Source: Nonomuraea longispora
GTDB taxonomy: Bacteria > Actinomycetota > Actinomycetes > Streptosporangiales > Streptosporangiaceae
Direction of reading: 5' to 3'
Assembly (NCBI RefSeq): GCF_004348345.1
Contig: NZ_SMJZ01000044.1
Span: 1 to 47,341 of the forward strand
Length of the DNA: 47,341 nucleotides
The notes under the pieces are model-generated. The model was not told the origin of the DNA, did not search any database, and saw only the letters and a program-made list of their open reading frames with translations. This document shows positions 23,805 through 30,952 of the stretch, piece by piece (the stretch's first letter is position 1; every line of letters starts with the position of its first letter). The translations under genes were made by a program, and so were the position numbers.

Positions 23805-24744
23805 GAACTCAATTGCGCAGACCGGGGTATTGCAGCCGCATAGCGATCCCGCGGTTGTACGCGGGGGTCGTGACCGACGTCCCTCCGGTGGGCAATCCCC
23901 GCGCGTCAGAACGACGAGGGCCGACCCGATCCGTACCCTCGGCCGCGTCCTGGTCTGGGCCTTCGTCACCTTCAACCTGTTGGTCTTCGCGTTCTTGATC
24001 CTGTCATCGTTCAAGACCACCACTGACATCTTCAGGGCGCCCTGGGGGATTCCAGGCTCGCTCAACTTCGCCAACTGGACGAACGCGTGGAACGAGAGCG
24101 GCTTCGCCCGTGCCACACTCAACACGGCCGGGCTCGCGCTGGGGGCTTCCTTCTGCACCCTGGCGGTCTCCGCCCCCGCCGCATACGTGCTCAGCCGCAT
24201 CCGAACCCGCTCCGCCGGGCCGCTCAGCGTGTTCTTCGCGCTCGGGCTCGGCATCCCGGCTCAGGTCACCGTCATCCCGCTGTTCGAAATGATGTCGAGA
24301 GTCGGCCTGGTCAACAGCCTCCTCGGTCTCTTCATCATCTACACCGCGACGCACGTGCCCTTCACCGTGTTCCTGCTGACCGGATTCATGCGCTCTCTGC
24401 CGCGCGAGATCGAGGAGGCAGCCGCGATCGACGGAGCCTCTCCGTTCAGGTCCTTCTGGCAGGTCATGCTTCCCCTGGCCCGCTCGGGCCTCGTGACCGT
24501 TCTTATCCTGAACATCATCTCGATGTGGAACGAGACACTGCTCGGCATTGTCTTTCTGCAGACCGTGGAGAAGTACACGGTTTCCCTGGCGCTGCTCAAC
24601 TTCTTGTCGAGCATGCAGTTCTCGGGCGCCGACTATGGCGGGCTGTTCGCCGGAGTATGCATTCTCGTTCTGCCCATGCTGGCTCTTTACCTGTGGTTGT
24701 GGCGGCGAATCATCGAGGGCATCACCCTCGGGGCGGGGAAGTGA
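23794..24744 (+). CDS. ABC transporter permease (MalG-type)
   Basis: The 316-residue protein has about six transmembrane helices and the EAA loop EIEEAAAIDGASPFRSFWQV followed by MLPLARSG. It is the MalG-like partner of the preceding permease. The only suitable start is a TTG at 23794, with GGAGGGA (about 23782-23788) at proper distance and an 11-bp overlap with the previous gene; no in-frame ATG or GTG precedes the first helix. A rare start plus overlap suggests coupled, lower-level synthesis. The N-terminal 40 residues are Arg/Pro-rich and cytoplasmic. Confidence 0.9.
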   Translation: MNSENSIAQTGVLQPHSDPAVVRGGRDRRPSGGQSPRVRTTRADPIRTLGRVLVWAFVTFNLLVFAFLILSSFKTTTDIFRAPWGIPGSLNFANWTNAWNESGFARATLNTAGLALGASFCTLAVSAPAAYVLSRIRTRSAGPLSVFFALGLGIPAQVTVIPLFEMMSRVGLVNSLLGLFIIYTATHVPFTVFLLTGFMRSLPREIEEAAAIDGASPFRSFWQVMLPLARSGLVTVLILNIISMWNETLLGIVFLQTVEKYTVSLALLNFLSSMQFSGADYGGLFAGVCILVLPMLALYLWLWRRIIEGITLGAGK

Positions 24745-24886
24745 TCGGGACGCCGCGAACGACGCCGCGTACGGCACCAAGCCTGCGCGAAGCCGACGGT
24801 TGCCCCGGCCTGTACCGGTACGACGCCGGTCGCCCCTCGCAAAGCCCAGGTGCCATAATCACAGCAGCCTGCTGCGAGGGAGCAAC

Positions 24887-25648
24887 ATGAACGAATCCGT
24901 CCGCAAAGCTGCGGATATCCTGTCCGCCCTCGCCGATGTCGGCCGTGACGCCAGTGCCCGCGAAATCGGCGTTCTCCTCGACCTGCCGAAGAGCACCGTA
25001 CAGCGACTGCTGCAGGCGTTGGAGCAAAGCGGTCTCGTCCGGCAAGACGCCGCCTCACGCAGATATGGCCTCGGCCCGAAGACCCTGACCCTGGGCATGT
25101 CGTACCTGGACCGAATCGACGTTCGCTCGCAGGCCTTGCCGCACATGATGCGACTGCGAGACGATCTTGACGAGACCATTGCGCTCGCGGTGCGCGTGGG
25201 GCACTCCCGAGTCTACGTGGAGCAGGTCGAGTCGCGGTCCGGGCTCAAGGCGAAGGCCGAGGTCGGCAGACCGTACCCGCTGTGGGCCGGCGCGGCCGGC
25301 CGGGTCTTACTGGCGAGCCTGCCACGCGAAGAACTCATTCGCTTCACACTCGACGTGGGAGACGCGGCATTCACCCACGTAAACCCTCCGACGTTGAACG
25401 GGCTTCTCGCTCAAATCGAGGAAACACGCCGACGCGGTTACGCCTGGGCGTTTGAAGAAGCCATGCGAGGCGTCCACACAGTCGCCGCACCCATCCCCAT
25501 CTCCATGTCGGAGGTGGCAGCACTGAGCGTCTCCGGACCGTCGACCTGGTTCGACGAAAGCCGCATGAAGGACGCAACCGGCCCTCTGATGGACGCGGCC
25601 AGAGCAATTTCCTCATCGATGGGATACACCAATCCCCTCCCTCGGTAG
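24887..25648 (+). CDS. IclR-family transcriptional regulator
   Basis: The protein has 253 residues. The N-terminal winged HTH (VRKAADILSALADVG, ASAREIGVLLDLPKSTVQRL) covers 5-65, and the IclR effector domain covers about 75-250 (VEQVESRSGLKAKAEVGRPY, LWAGAAGRVLLAS, RRGYAWAFEEAMRGVHTVAAPI). ATG 24887 has GAGGGAG upstream; a CATAAT at 24854-24859 could be its own -10. It lies 142 bp after the permease genes. It is the only regulator in the locus and the likely binder of the paired TGTCCC-N7-GGGAC operators at 21323 and 21503. The effector is presumably the imported substrate or an intermediate. Confidence 0.93.
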   Translation: MNESVRKAADILSALADVGRDASAREIGVLLDLPKSTVQRLLQALEQSGLVRQDAASRRYGLGPKTLTLGMSYLDRIDVRSQALPHMMRLRDDLDETIALAVRVGHSRVYVEQVESRSGLKAKAEVGRPYPLWAGAAGRVLLASLPREELIRFTLDVGDAAFTHVNPPTLNGLLAQIEETRRRGYAWAFEEAMRGVHTVAAPIPISMSEVAALSVSGPSTWFDESRMKDATGPLMDAARAISSSMGYTNPLPR

Positions 25649-25734
25649 CGCTCCACAACGTTCGCTATCTTGTGAGGCGCCACCGCTGCTCCTTGACCTG
25701 CGTGAACACCCCCGCAGCGCCGCCCAGAAGCCGA

Positions 25735-25767
25735 GGGCACCGGCACCGACGGCCGGCACCGGTGCCC
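25735..25767. terminator. Hairpin between convergent IclR and MFS genes
   Basis: A perfect 9-bp stem GGGCACCGG/CCGGTGCCC encloses a 15-nt loop that can pair internally. It sits midway in the 198-bp gap between two convergent genes and could end both transcripts. There is no U-run on either side. I see nothing else in the gap. Confidence 0.45.
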
Positions 25768-25846
25768 CGCATCCCGCGCCGCTTGCCGTCGCGCGGCAGG
25801 TCAGCCCGTGCGGGTTCTGCGGGCGCCGTCCGGATCGCGTCCGCCG

Positions 25847-27331
25847 TCACGAATTCCCGGGGTGCCCCGCCGCGGTGGCCGACGTGGGCGTGGTGAGTTG
25901 CTGCTCCCCGGCGTCGGTAGCCGGAGCGGGGAGGCCGCCGCGCTTGAGGAACAAGCTGGTGACCACCGCCACCGCGACCACGAGGGCGGTGACGAGCAGG
26001 GCGGCACGCGAGTCGGCAGCCAGGGCGGCGGCCGAGGATGTGGCGGTGCTGCCCAGGATGGCGCCCACGACCGCCGTGCACACGGCGCTGCCGAGCATGC
26101 GTGCCATCTCCAGCGTCCCCGAGGCTCCGCCCACCTCATGCGGCGGCACCTCGCTCATCGCCACGGTGGTGAGCGGTGCGAAGGTGAAGCCGGCACCGGC
26201 GCCGGCCAGCAGGAGTGTCGCGACGAACACGCCCCACGGCATCTGCGGGGTTATCAAGAGCGCGGTGAGGACCGTGCCGAGGCAGAAGGCCGCGAAGCCG
26301 CCGACGAGGATCCAGCGCGGCTGGACGCGCTGCATCAGCGCCCCGCTGAACGGAGCCACCAGTGAGGACGCCAACCACATGGGCGACAGGACCAGGCCCG
26401 CCTCCAGCGCGCTGACGTGCAGGACCGACTGTAGATACAGGGTCATGGCCAGTTGCGTGCCGAAAATGCAGAAATATGTGGCCAGGGACGCCCATGCCAT
26501 CAGGCCGTAGTTTCTGTTGGCGAACAGCGCTCGCGGCAGCAGCCCGTCGGTGCGGGACCACTCCCAATAAACGAAACCGAAGAAAATCACCAGTCCGACG
26601 ATGAACACGTATCCGACGTGCACTCCGGCGACGATCTCTCCCCAGTCGACGCGTGGACCGTCGATCAGCGCGTACAGCACCCCGAACAGGCCGGCCGTGG
26701 CCAGGACGACGGGGAGGAACGCCAGTCGCGGGCGGCCACCCACGCGGGTCTTCGGCACGAAGACGAAGGTGCAGATCAACCCGGCCACCCCGATCGGCAG
26801 GTTCATGAGGAAGATCCAGCGCCAGTCGAGCACGTGGGTGATCAGCCCGCCGAGGAACGGCCCGATCGCCGCGGCCGTGCCGATGATCGAGGCCAGCACG
26901 CCGAAGGCCATGCCCCTGCGGTGCGCGGGGAAGACGGCCGCGGTGATCGCGAGCGCCTGGGGACCGGCCACGCCCGCTCCGATGCCTTGCAGCACCCGGC
27001 TCGCGATGAGCTGCTCCGGCGTCGCGGACAGGCTGCACAGCAGCGACGCCACCACGAACACGCCCAGCCCGAAGGCGAAAACGGCCCGGTGCCCGAGCAG
27101 GTCGCCCAGTCTGCCCGCGAGGAGCAGCAACATCGCGTAGGGCAGCAGGTATCCGTTGACCACCCAGAGCATGTGCCCCATCGGAGCGGCCAGGTCGGTC
27201 ATGATGTTGGGAAGTGCGACGTTCACCACCGTGCTGTCGAGCACGTTCATGAAATAGCCGAGCGCGATGGTGATCAGCGCGAGCCACGGACTGTGCCTCA
27301 GCACGGGGCCCGTCTGCTGGGGGGCCGTCAT
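25847..27331 (-). CDS. MFS transporter, DHA2 family (14 helices)
   Basis: The 494-residue protein has about 14 hydrophobic helices and the DHA2 (EmrB/QacA) signature LDSTVVNVALPNIMTDL in the first helix, followed by GRLGDLLGHR between helices 2 and 3 and GPFLGGLITHVLDWRWIFL near helices 5-6. It is a proton-driven multidrug-type exporter. AGGAGGAAG precedes ATG 27331. It is the last gene on the minus strand of the NRPS cluster, 118 bp after the reductase gene, and is the likely exporter of or resistance determinant for the NRPS product. The 118-bp gap contains a GGTCA/TGACC palindrome (27406-27415) but no clear promoter. Confidence 0.92.
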   Translation of the reverse strand: MTAPQQTGPVLRHSPWLALITIALGYFMNVLDSTVVNVALPNIMTDLAAPMGHMLWVVNGYLLPYAMLLLLAGRLGDLLGHRAVFAFGLGVFVVASLLCSLSATPEQLIASRVLQGIGAGVAGPQALAITAAVFPAHRRGMAFGVLASIIGTAAAIGPFLGGLITHVLDWRWIFLMNLPIGVAGLICTFVFVPKTRVGGRPRLAFLPVVLATAGLFGVLYALIDGPRVDWGEIVAGVHVGYVFIVGLVIFFGFVYWEWSRTDGLLPRALFANRNYGLMAWASLATYFCIFGTQLAMTLYLQSVLHVSALEAGLVLSPMWLASSLVAPFSGALMQRVQPRWILVGGFAAFCLGTVLTALLITPQMPWGVFVATLLLAGAGAGFTFAPLTTVAMSEVPPHEVGGASGTLEMARMLGSAVCTAVVGAILGSTATSSAAALAADSRAALLVTALVVAVAVVTSLFLKRGGLPAPATDAGEQQLTTPTSATAAGHPGNS

Positions 27332-27449
27332 GAGACTTCCTCCTGTGTCGAATGGGTAGTCACGTACTTCTGACGGTAGGCCGTGGGTCCGACAATTTTC
27401 TGCAGGGTCATGACCGGGATACGCCTACGACAAGCCACCAGAACACTCA

Positions 27450-28484
27450 CTATTGCCTTAAGATGACTTTTCCGATTTGGTCAGACGATTGCAGATATGT
27501 GAGGGCGTCACGGATCTCCTCCAGCCCGAATTCCCGCGCGATGACGGGCCGTAGTCCCGCTTCCGTGGCCGCGACCAGGTCCTCGAACTCCGCCAGAGTG
27601 CCCGTGGTCGATCCCAGGATCTCCAGTTGTCGCACGAACACCCTCGGCAGGTTGAGCTGGACGCTCCCCCCGGTCGTGGCCCCGCAAGTGACCACCCGGC
27701 CGCCGACCGTCGCCGAGCGCAACGACTCGTCAAAGGTCGCCGCACCCACGTGGTCGATCACGACGTCGGCGCCGTCGCCGTCGGTGTGGTCGATGACCTT
27801 CCTGGAGAACCCGTCGGACGCGAAGACCTCGAACGCCCCGAGTGCCCGCAACTCCTCGGCTTTGCCGAGGTCACGGGTGGTGGCCAGCACCCTCGCGCCG
27901 AGGTGCGCGCCGATCAGCACCGACGCCGTCCCGACCGCTCCGCTGGCCCCCACCACCAGAAGCGTCTCGCCCGCGGTCAGCCGCCCCCGCGACGCCAGCA
28001 TCCGCCAGGCGGTGAGGAAGGCCAGCGGCAGCGCGCCGGCCTGCGCCCAGGGCAGGGCCGCGGGTTTGCGTACGAGGTTGCGTGCGGGCAGTTGCACCAC
28101 CTCGCAGGCGGTGCCTTCCGCATGCTCACCGAGAACGGCGAAGCCGCTGCAGTAGATGTGGCGGCCCGCCTTGCAGTTGGCGCATCTCCAGCAGGCGGCC
28201 ACCGGGTACAGCACCACCTCGTCGCCCGGCGACCAGCCCTCCACGGCACTGGCTACGACCTCGCCGGCGCCGTCGGCGGCGATGACGCGGGGCGTGCGCA
28301 CCCGCTGCGCCCCGTTCACCACCCACAGATCGAGGTGGTTCAACCCGGAGGCGCGCAGCCGTACGCTGACTTTCCCCGGCGGCGGGTCGGGCAGGGCGCG
28401 CTTGTGCATCCGGAGGCCTTCGGGGCCCCGCGGTTCCTCCAGCACGGCGCAGCGGCCGTGACTGGTCACCATCGTGGTGGACAT
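27450..28484 (-). CDS. Medium-chain zinc-binding dehydrogenase/reductase (MDR)
   Basis: The 344-residue protein is a medium-chain reductase with a GroES-like domain and a Rossmann domain (VVGASGAVGTASVL). The structural zinc loop is intact: Cys98, Cys101, Cys104 and Cys112. The catalytic zinc ligands are missing (Ser46 where Cys is usual and AAD in place of GHE), so it should act as an NAD(P)H-dependent ene- or quinone-type reductase, not an alcohol dehydrogenase. TGATG overlaps the SagB stop by one base, so it is part of the NRPS operon. It may reduce a double bond in a precursor or product; this is inferred. Confidence 0.9.
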   Translation of the reverse strand: MSTTMVTSHGRCAVLEEPRGPEGLRMHKRALPDPPPGKVSVRLRASGLNHLDLWVVNGAQRVRTPRVIAADGAGEVVASAVEGWSPGDEVVLYPVAACWRCANCKAGRHIYCSGFAVLGEHAEGTACEVVQLPARNLVRKPAALPWAQAGALPLAFLTAWRMLASRGRLTAGETLLVVGASGAVGTASVLIGAHLGARVLATTRDLGKAEELRALGAFEVFASDGFSRKVIDHTDGDGADVVIDHVGAATFDESLRSATVGGRVVTCGATTGGSVQLNLPRVFVRQLEILGSTTGTLAEFEDLVAATEAGLRPVIAREFGLEEIRDALTYLQSSDQIGKVILRQ

Positions 28485-29779
28485 CAGACTCCTCCCGCAT
28501 TCACACGAGTCGGCCTGCTCCCCAGCGCGAGTTCGCCCACGCTGGCCTCGCTCATGGGATCCAGGCCGGTGGCGGAGGCGAAGGCCGTCGCGTCGCCGTC
28601 CCCCAGGGCGCAGACCGCCAGTCCCATCGCCGTGGCCACGGTGTACATGACCTGCTGGACTATGCCGACGTGCTTGAGAATCAGGGCGTATGACATGCCC
28701 CGGTAGGTACGCATGAGCCTGCCGAAACGGGCCGTGATGATCAGCAGGACCTGTGGTTGCCGCTCGGCGCCCGCGACGACCGCGGCGTGGGCGAGCAGGT
28801 CGCCGGTGTGCTCGCTCACGTATCTGAGCCGGTGCTCCTGGGGGTCGTAGTGGTACAGGCCGGGATCAAGACCCGTGACGTTCCGCACCACGGGATAGAT
28901 CTCCAGCTCGTAGGCGGAGCCGCCCGACGGGTACGGCCTGCTCAGGTATTCGGACCCGTTCCGCTGGACGAGCCAGCGGTTGCGCGCACAGCGGAACAGC
29001 AAATGCCCGAGCTGGACGACGGTGAGCGGGTGCTCGTCGTCGTGGTCGCGGATGGTCCGCCGCTTCTCCAGGACGGCCGTGACCGTCTGGTCGGACTGCC
29101 GCAGGCCGGCGAGGTCCGGCTTGGCCAGCGTGATGCCCTCACCGCGGAAGCGTTCGTGGCGCGCGGGCAGCCCGGCGAACCGCCGTGTCCCCCAATGGGA
29201 ACGGCCGAAGTCGGTGGCCCGGTGGACGCCGGGGATCCGCGTCTGGTGATGGAAGGCCAGCTCGTGCGGCGTCCATTGGGCCAGCGCCAGTTGTGTCGAC
29301 TCCGCCTCGTCGCCGGTCAGGCCCGCCCAGTCGAGGTAGCGGCACAGATCTCCCTTCCCCGTGAGCAGCGCCGGCAGTTCCTCGGACTGCTCCACGCGCA
29401 CCGAGCACCAGGCCCGGGCCGACTCCAGCGCGTAGTCCTCGCCCACCTTGCGCAGCACCGCCAGCTCCGAGACCGGGCGGCCGGTTCCGCCGTCCGACGG
29501 CCGCGGCGGCGGGTCGGCATGCGGATGCAGGGTGAGGACGGGCGTGTCGTCCCTGCTCACGATCAGCGACAGCCACCCGCGTCGCCACAGGTCCGTGACC
29601 ACGTCGTCCCCGGTGAACGGCATGCCTGTGGTGGCCAGCGTCTCCAGCACGTGGGGGTCGTCCACCCGGCCCAGGCCCTGGGAGCGTGCACCCGAGCGCA
29701 CGACCAGGCGGCAGTGCCCTTCTGGCGTGCGCTCAAGGGTGGCGTCCGGGCGGAGCACGACCGTTTCATGGACGTTCAT
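28484..29779 (-). CDS. SagB/ThcOx-type FMN-dependent azoline oxidase
   Basis: The 431-residue protein has an N-terminal region (1-210) as in cyclodehydratase-associated oxidases. A nitroreductase-fold domain follows with the hallmark YPSGGSAYELEIYPVV near 285-300, a GLYHYDPQEHRL motif, ALILKHVGIVQQVMYTVATA and a late LGSRPTR. SagB/McbC/ThcOx enzymes use FMN to oxidise thiazolines or oxazolines to thiazoles or oxazoles, both in RiPP clusters and in NRPS clusters with Cy domains. Here it shares an operon with an NRPS that has a Cy-A(Cys)-T module, which fits this role well. ATG 29779 overlaps the RidA stop by 4 bp. Confidence 0.88.
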   Translation of the reverse strand: MNVHETVVLRPDATLERTPEGHCRLVVRSGARSQGLGRVDDPHVLETLATTGMPFTGDDVVTDLWRRGWLSLIVSRDDTPVLTLHPHADPPPRPSDGGTGRPVSELAVLRKVGEDYALESARAWCSVRVEQSEELPALLTGKGDLCRYLDWAGLTGDEAESTQLALAQWTPHELAFHHQTRIPGVHRATDFGRSHWGTRRFAGLPARHERFRGEGITLAKPDLAGLRQSDQTVTAVLEKRRTIRDHDDEHPLTVVQLGHLLFRCARNRWLVQRNGSEYLSRPYPSGGSAYELEIYPVVRNVTGLDPGLYHYDPQEHRLRYVSEHTGDLLAHAAVVAGAERQPQVLLIITARFGRLMRTYRGMSYALILKHVGIVQQVMYTVATAMGLAVCALGDGDATAFASATGLDPMSEASVGELALGSRPTRVNAGGV

Positions 29780-30171
29780 GCCACCGCGGTGGCTTCCAAT
29801 TCGACCACCAGACCGGGGAAGGCCAGCCCGGACACCTGCAACAGGCTCCCGGGAGGGGCGACCCCCGCCGCCTCCAGCCGCTTGCCCATCACGCTCACGT
29901 GCTGCAGGAACTGCTCCATGTCGGTGGTGTACATGTTCAGCCTGACCACGTCGGAAAGTCGCATGCCGGCCGCGTGAAGGACGGTTTCCACGTTGTCCAG
30001 GGCCAGCCCGATCTGGGCGGCCATGTCACCCGGGTGGGCGACCTCGCCGTTCTCGTCCAGCGACGTCTGGCCCGCGCACACGAGCATGCTGCGGTGTCCT
30101 TCGACGAGTTCGGCCTGGTGGAAACCGAACTTGATGTTCCACTCCCACGGGTTAACGGATGTGCGCTTCAT
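29776..30171 (-). CDS. RidA-family protein lacking the conserved Arg
   Basis: The 131-residue protein is of standard RidA/YjgF size, with VCAGQTSLDENGE, DVVRLNMYTTD and a closing LVVELEATAVA (Glu125). The catalytic Arg of imine deaminases, usually in a P-x-R-S/T motif, is replaced by Gly108 (PPGSLLQV), so ordinary enamine/imine hydrolysis is unlikely. Start 30171 is chosen because GGGAGG lies 7 bases upstream; the ATG at 30189 would place that site inside the gene. It is embedded between the hydrolase and SagB genes with overlaps, so a role in the NRPS pathway (binding or shaping an imine/enamine or thiazoline intermediate) is inferred. Confidence 0.87.
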   Translation of the reverse strand: MKRTSVNPWEWNIKFGFHQAELVEGHRSMLVCAGQTSLDENGEVAHPGDMAAQIGLALDNVETVLHAAGMRLSDVVRLNMYTTDMEQFLQHVSVMGKRLEAAGVAPPGSLLQVSGLAFPGLVVELEATAVA

Positions 30172-30952
30172 GTGAGTACCTCCCAGCAAAGGTGTCGACA
30201 GCGTCCGCCAGCATGGCGGGCGCTCCTTCCATAGCCCGGTGCGCCTGCCCGGGCAGCACCTCGGTGACCGCGCGAGGCATGAGACCCGCGATCATCGCTA
30301 CGGCTTCGTGCAGCCCCGGCGCGCTCCTGTCTCCCTTGAGCAGCAGCGTGGGTACGGTCAACGTGGCCAGCCGCTCGCGATCGAGGACGTAGTGGTGCGT
30401 GGCGTCGATCTCGCGGGCGATGGTGTCGGCGACCGCGGCTCGTTCGGCGAAGCCGGGAACGCGCCTGAGCAGCTTGGCGAGTCCCGGTTCCAGGCCGGTC
30501 ACCTCGACCAGGAAGAGGCAGAGCGCCTCCTCCCGGCGGTCCTGCGCGCACAGGTCGGCGACCCGGGCCGCCACACCGGAGAAGTCGGGGGTGCCGGGGA
30601 CGGGGACGGGCGGCTCGTAGAGCACCAGCCCCTCGACCGAGGACGGTGCGCGGGACGCCGCTTCCAACGCGCAGATCGCGCCGAACGAGTGCCCGACGAG
30701 CGTCGCGGGACCGATGTGATCGAGCACGGCCACGATGTCGTCGGCCTCCGCCCGGATGCTGTGCCCGGCCGCGTCTCCGCTGCCGCCCCGGCCCCGGCGA
30801 TCCATGGTGTGGACGCTGTGGCGGACGGAGAGCGGCGGCACCACCGAGCGCCAGCACGTCTTGTCGTCACCCGTCCCGTGCACCAGCAGGATCGCGGGTC
30901 CCGTGCCGGCGCGCTCGACGTCGATCGACGTGTGCCCCGATGAAACCCTCAT
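30152..30952 (-). CDS. Alpha/beta hydrolase in NRPS operon
   Basis: The protein has 266 residues. The motifs run in the usual order: VHGTGDDKTCW (oxyanion loop), MDRRGRGGSGD, nucleophile elbow VGHSFGAI, LLLKGDRSAPG with the acid, and GQAHRAM with the His. It overlaps the end of NRPS2 by 4 bp and the RidA start by 20 bp. It could be a stand-alone releasing or editing hydrolase for the NRPS chain, or could tailor the product; both are inference. NRPS2 already carries a thioesterase domain, so a second hydrolase is worth noting. Confidence 0.88.
   Translation of the reverse strand: MRVSSGHTSIDVERAGTGPAILLVHGTGDDKTCWRSVVPPLSVRHSVHTMDRRGRGGSGDAAGHSIRAEADDIVAVLDHIGPATLVGHSFGAICALEAASRAPSSVEGLVLYEPPVPVPGTPDFSGVAARVADLCAQDRREEALCLFLVEVTGLEPGLAKLLRRVPGFAERAAVADTIAREIDATHHYVLDRERLATLTVPTLLLKGDRSAPGLHEAVAMIAGLMPRAVTEVLPGQAHRAMEGAPAMLADAVDTFAGRYSHEAHIR

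Noticed and set aside
22899..24254. A 451-codon minus-strand open frame across both permease genes
   Set aside because: The permease frames show clear helices and EAA loops; the antisense product is charged low-complexity sequence.
27332..27449. A separate promoter for the MFS gene
   Set aside because: The 118-bp gap shows only a short GGTCA/TGACC palindrome and no -35/-10 pair with acceptable spacing.
28484..29779. Ordinary nitroreductase as the function of the SagB-like protein
   Set aside because: The length, the N-terminal extension, the PSGGSAYELEIY motif and the neighbouring Cy-containing NRPS fit the SagB/ThcOx azoline oxidase group better.
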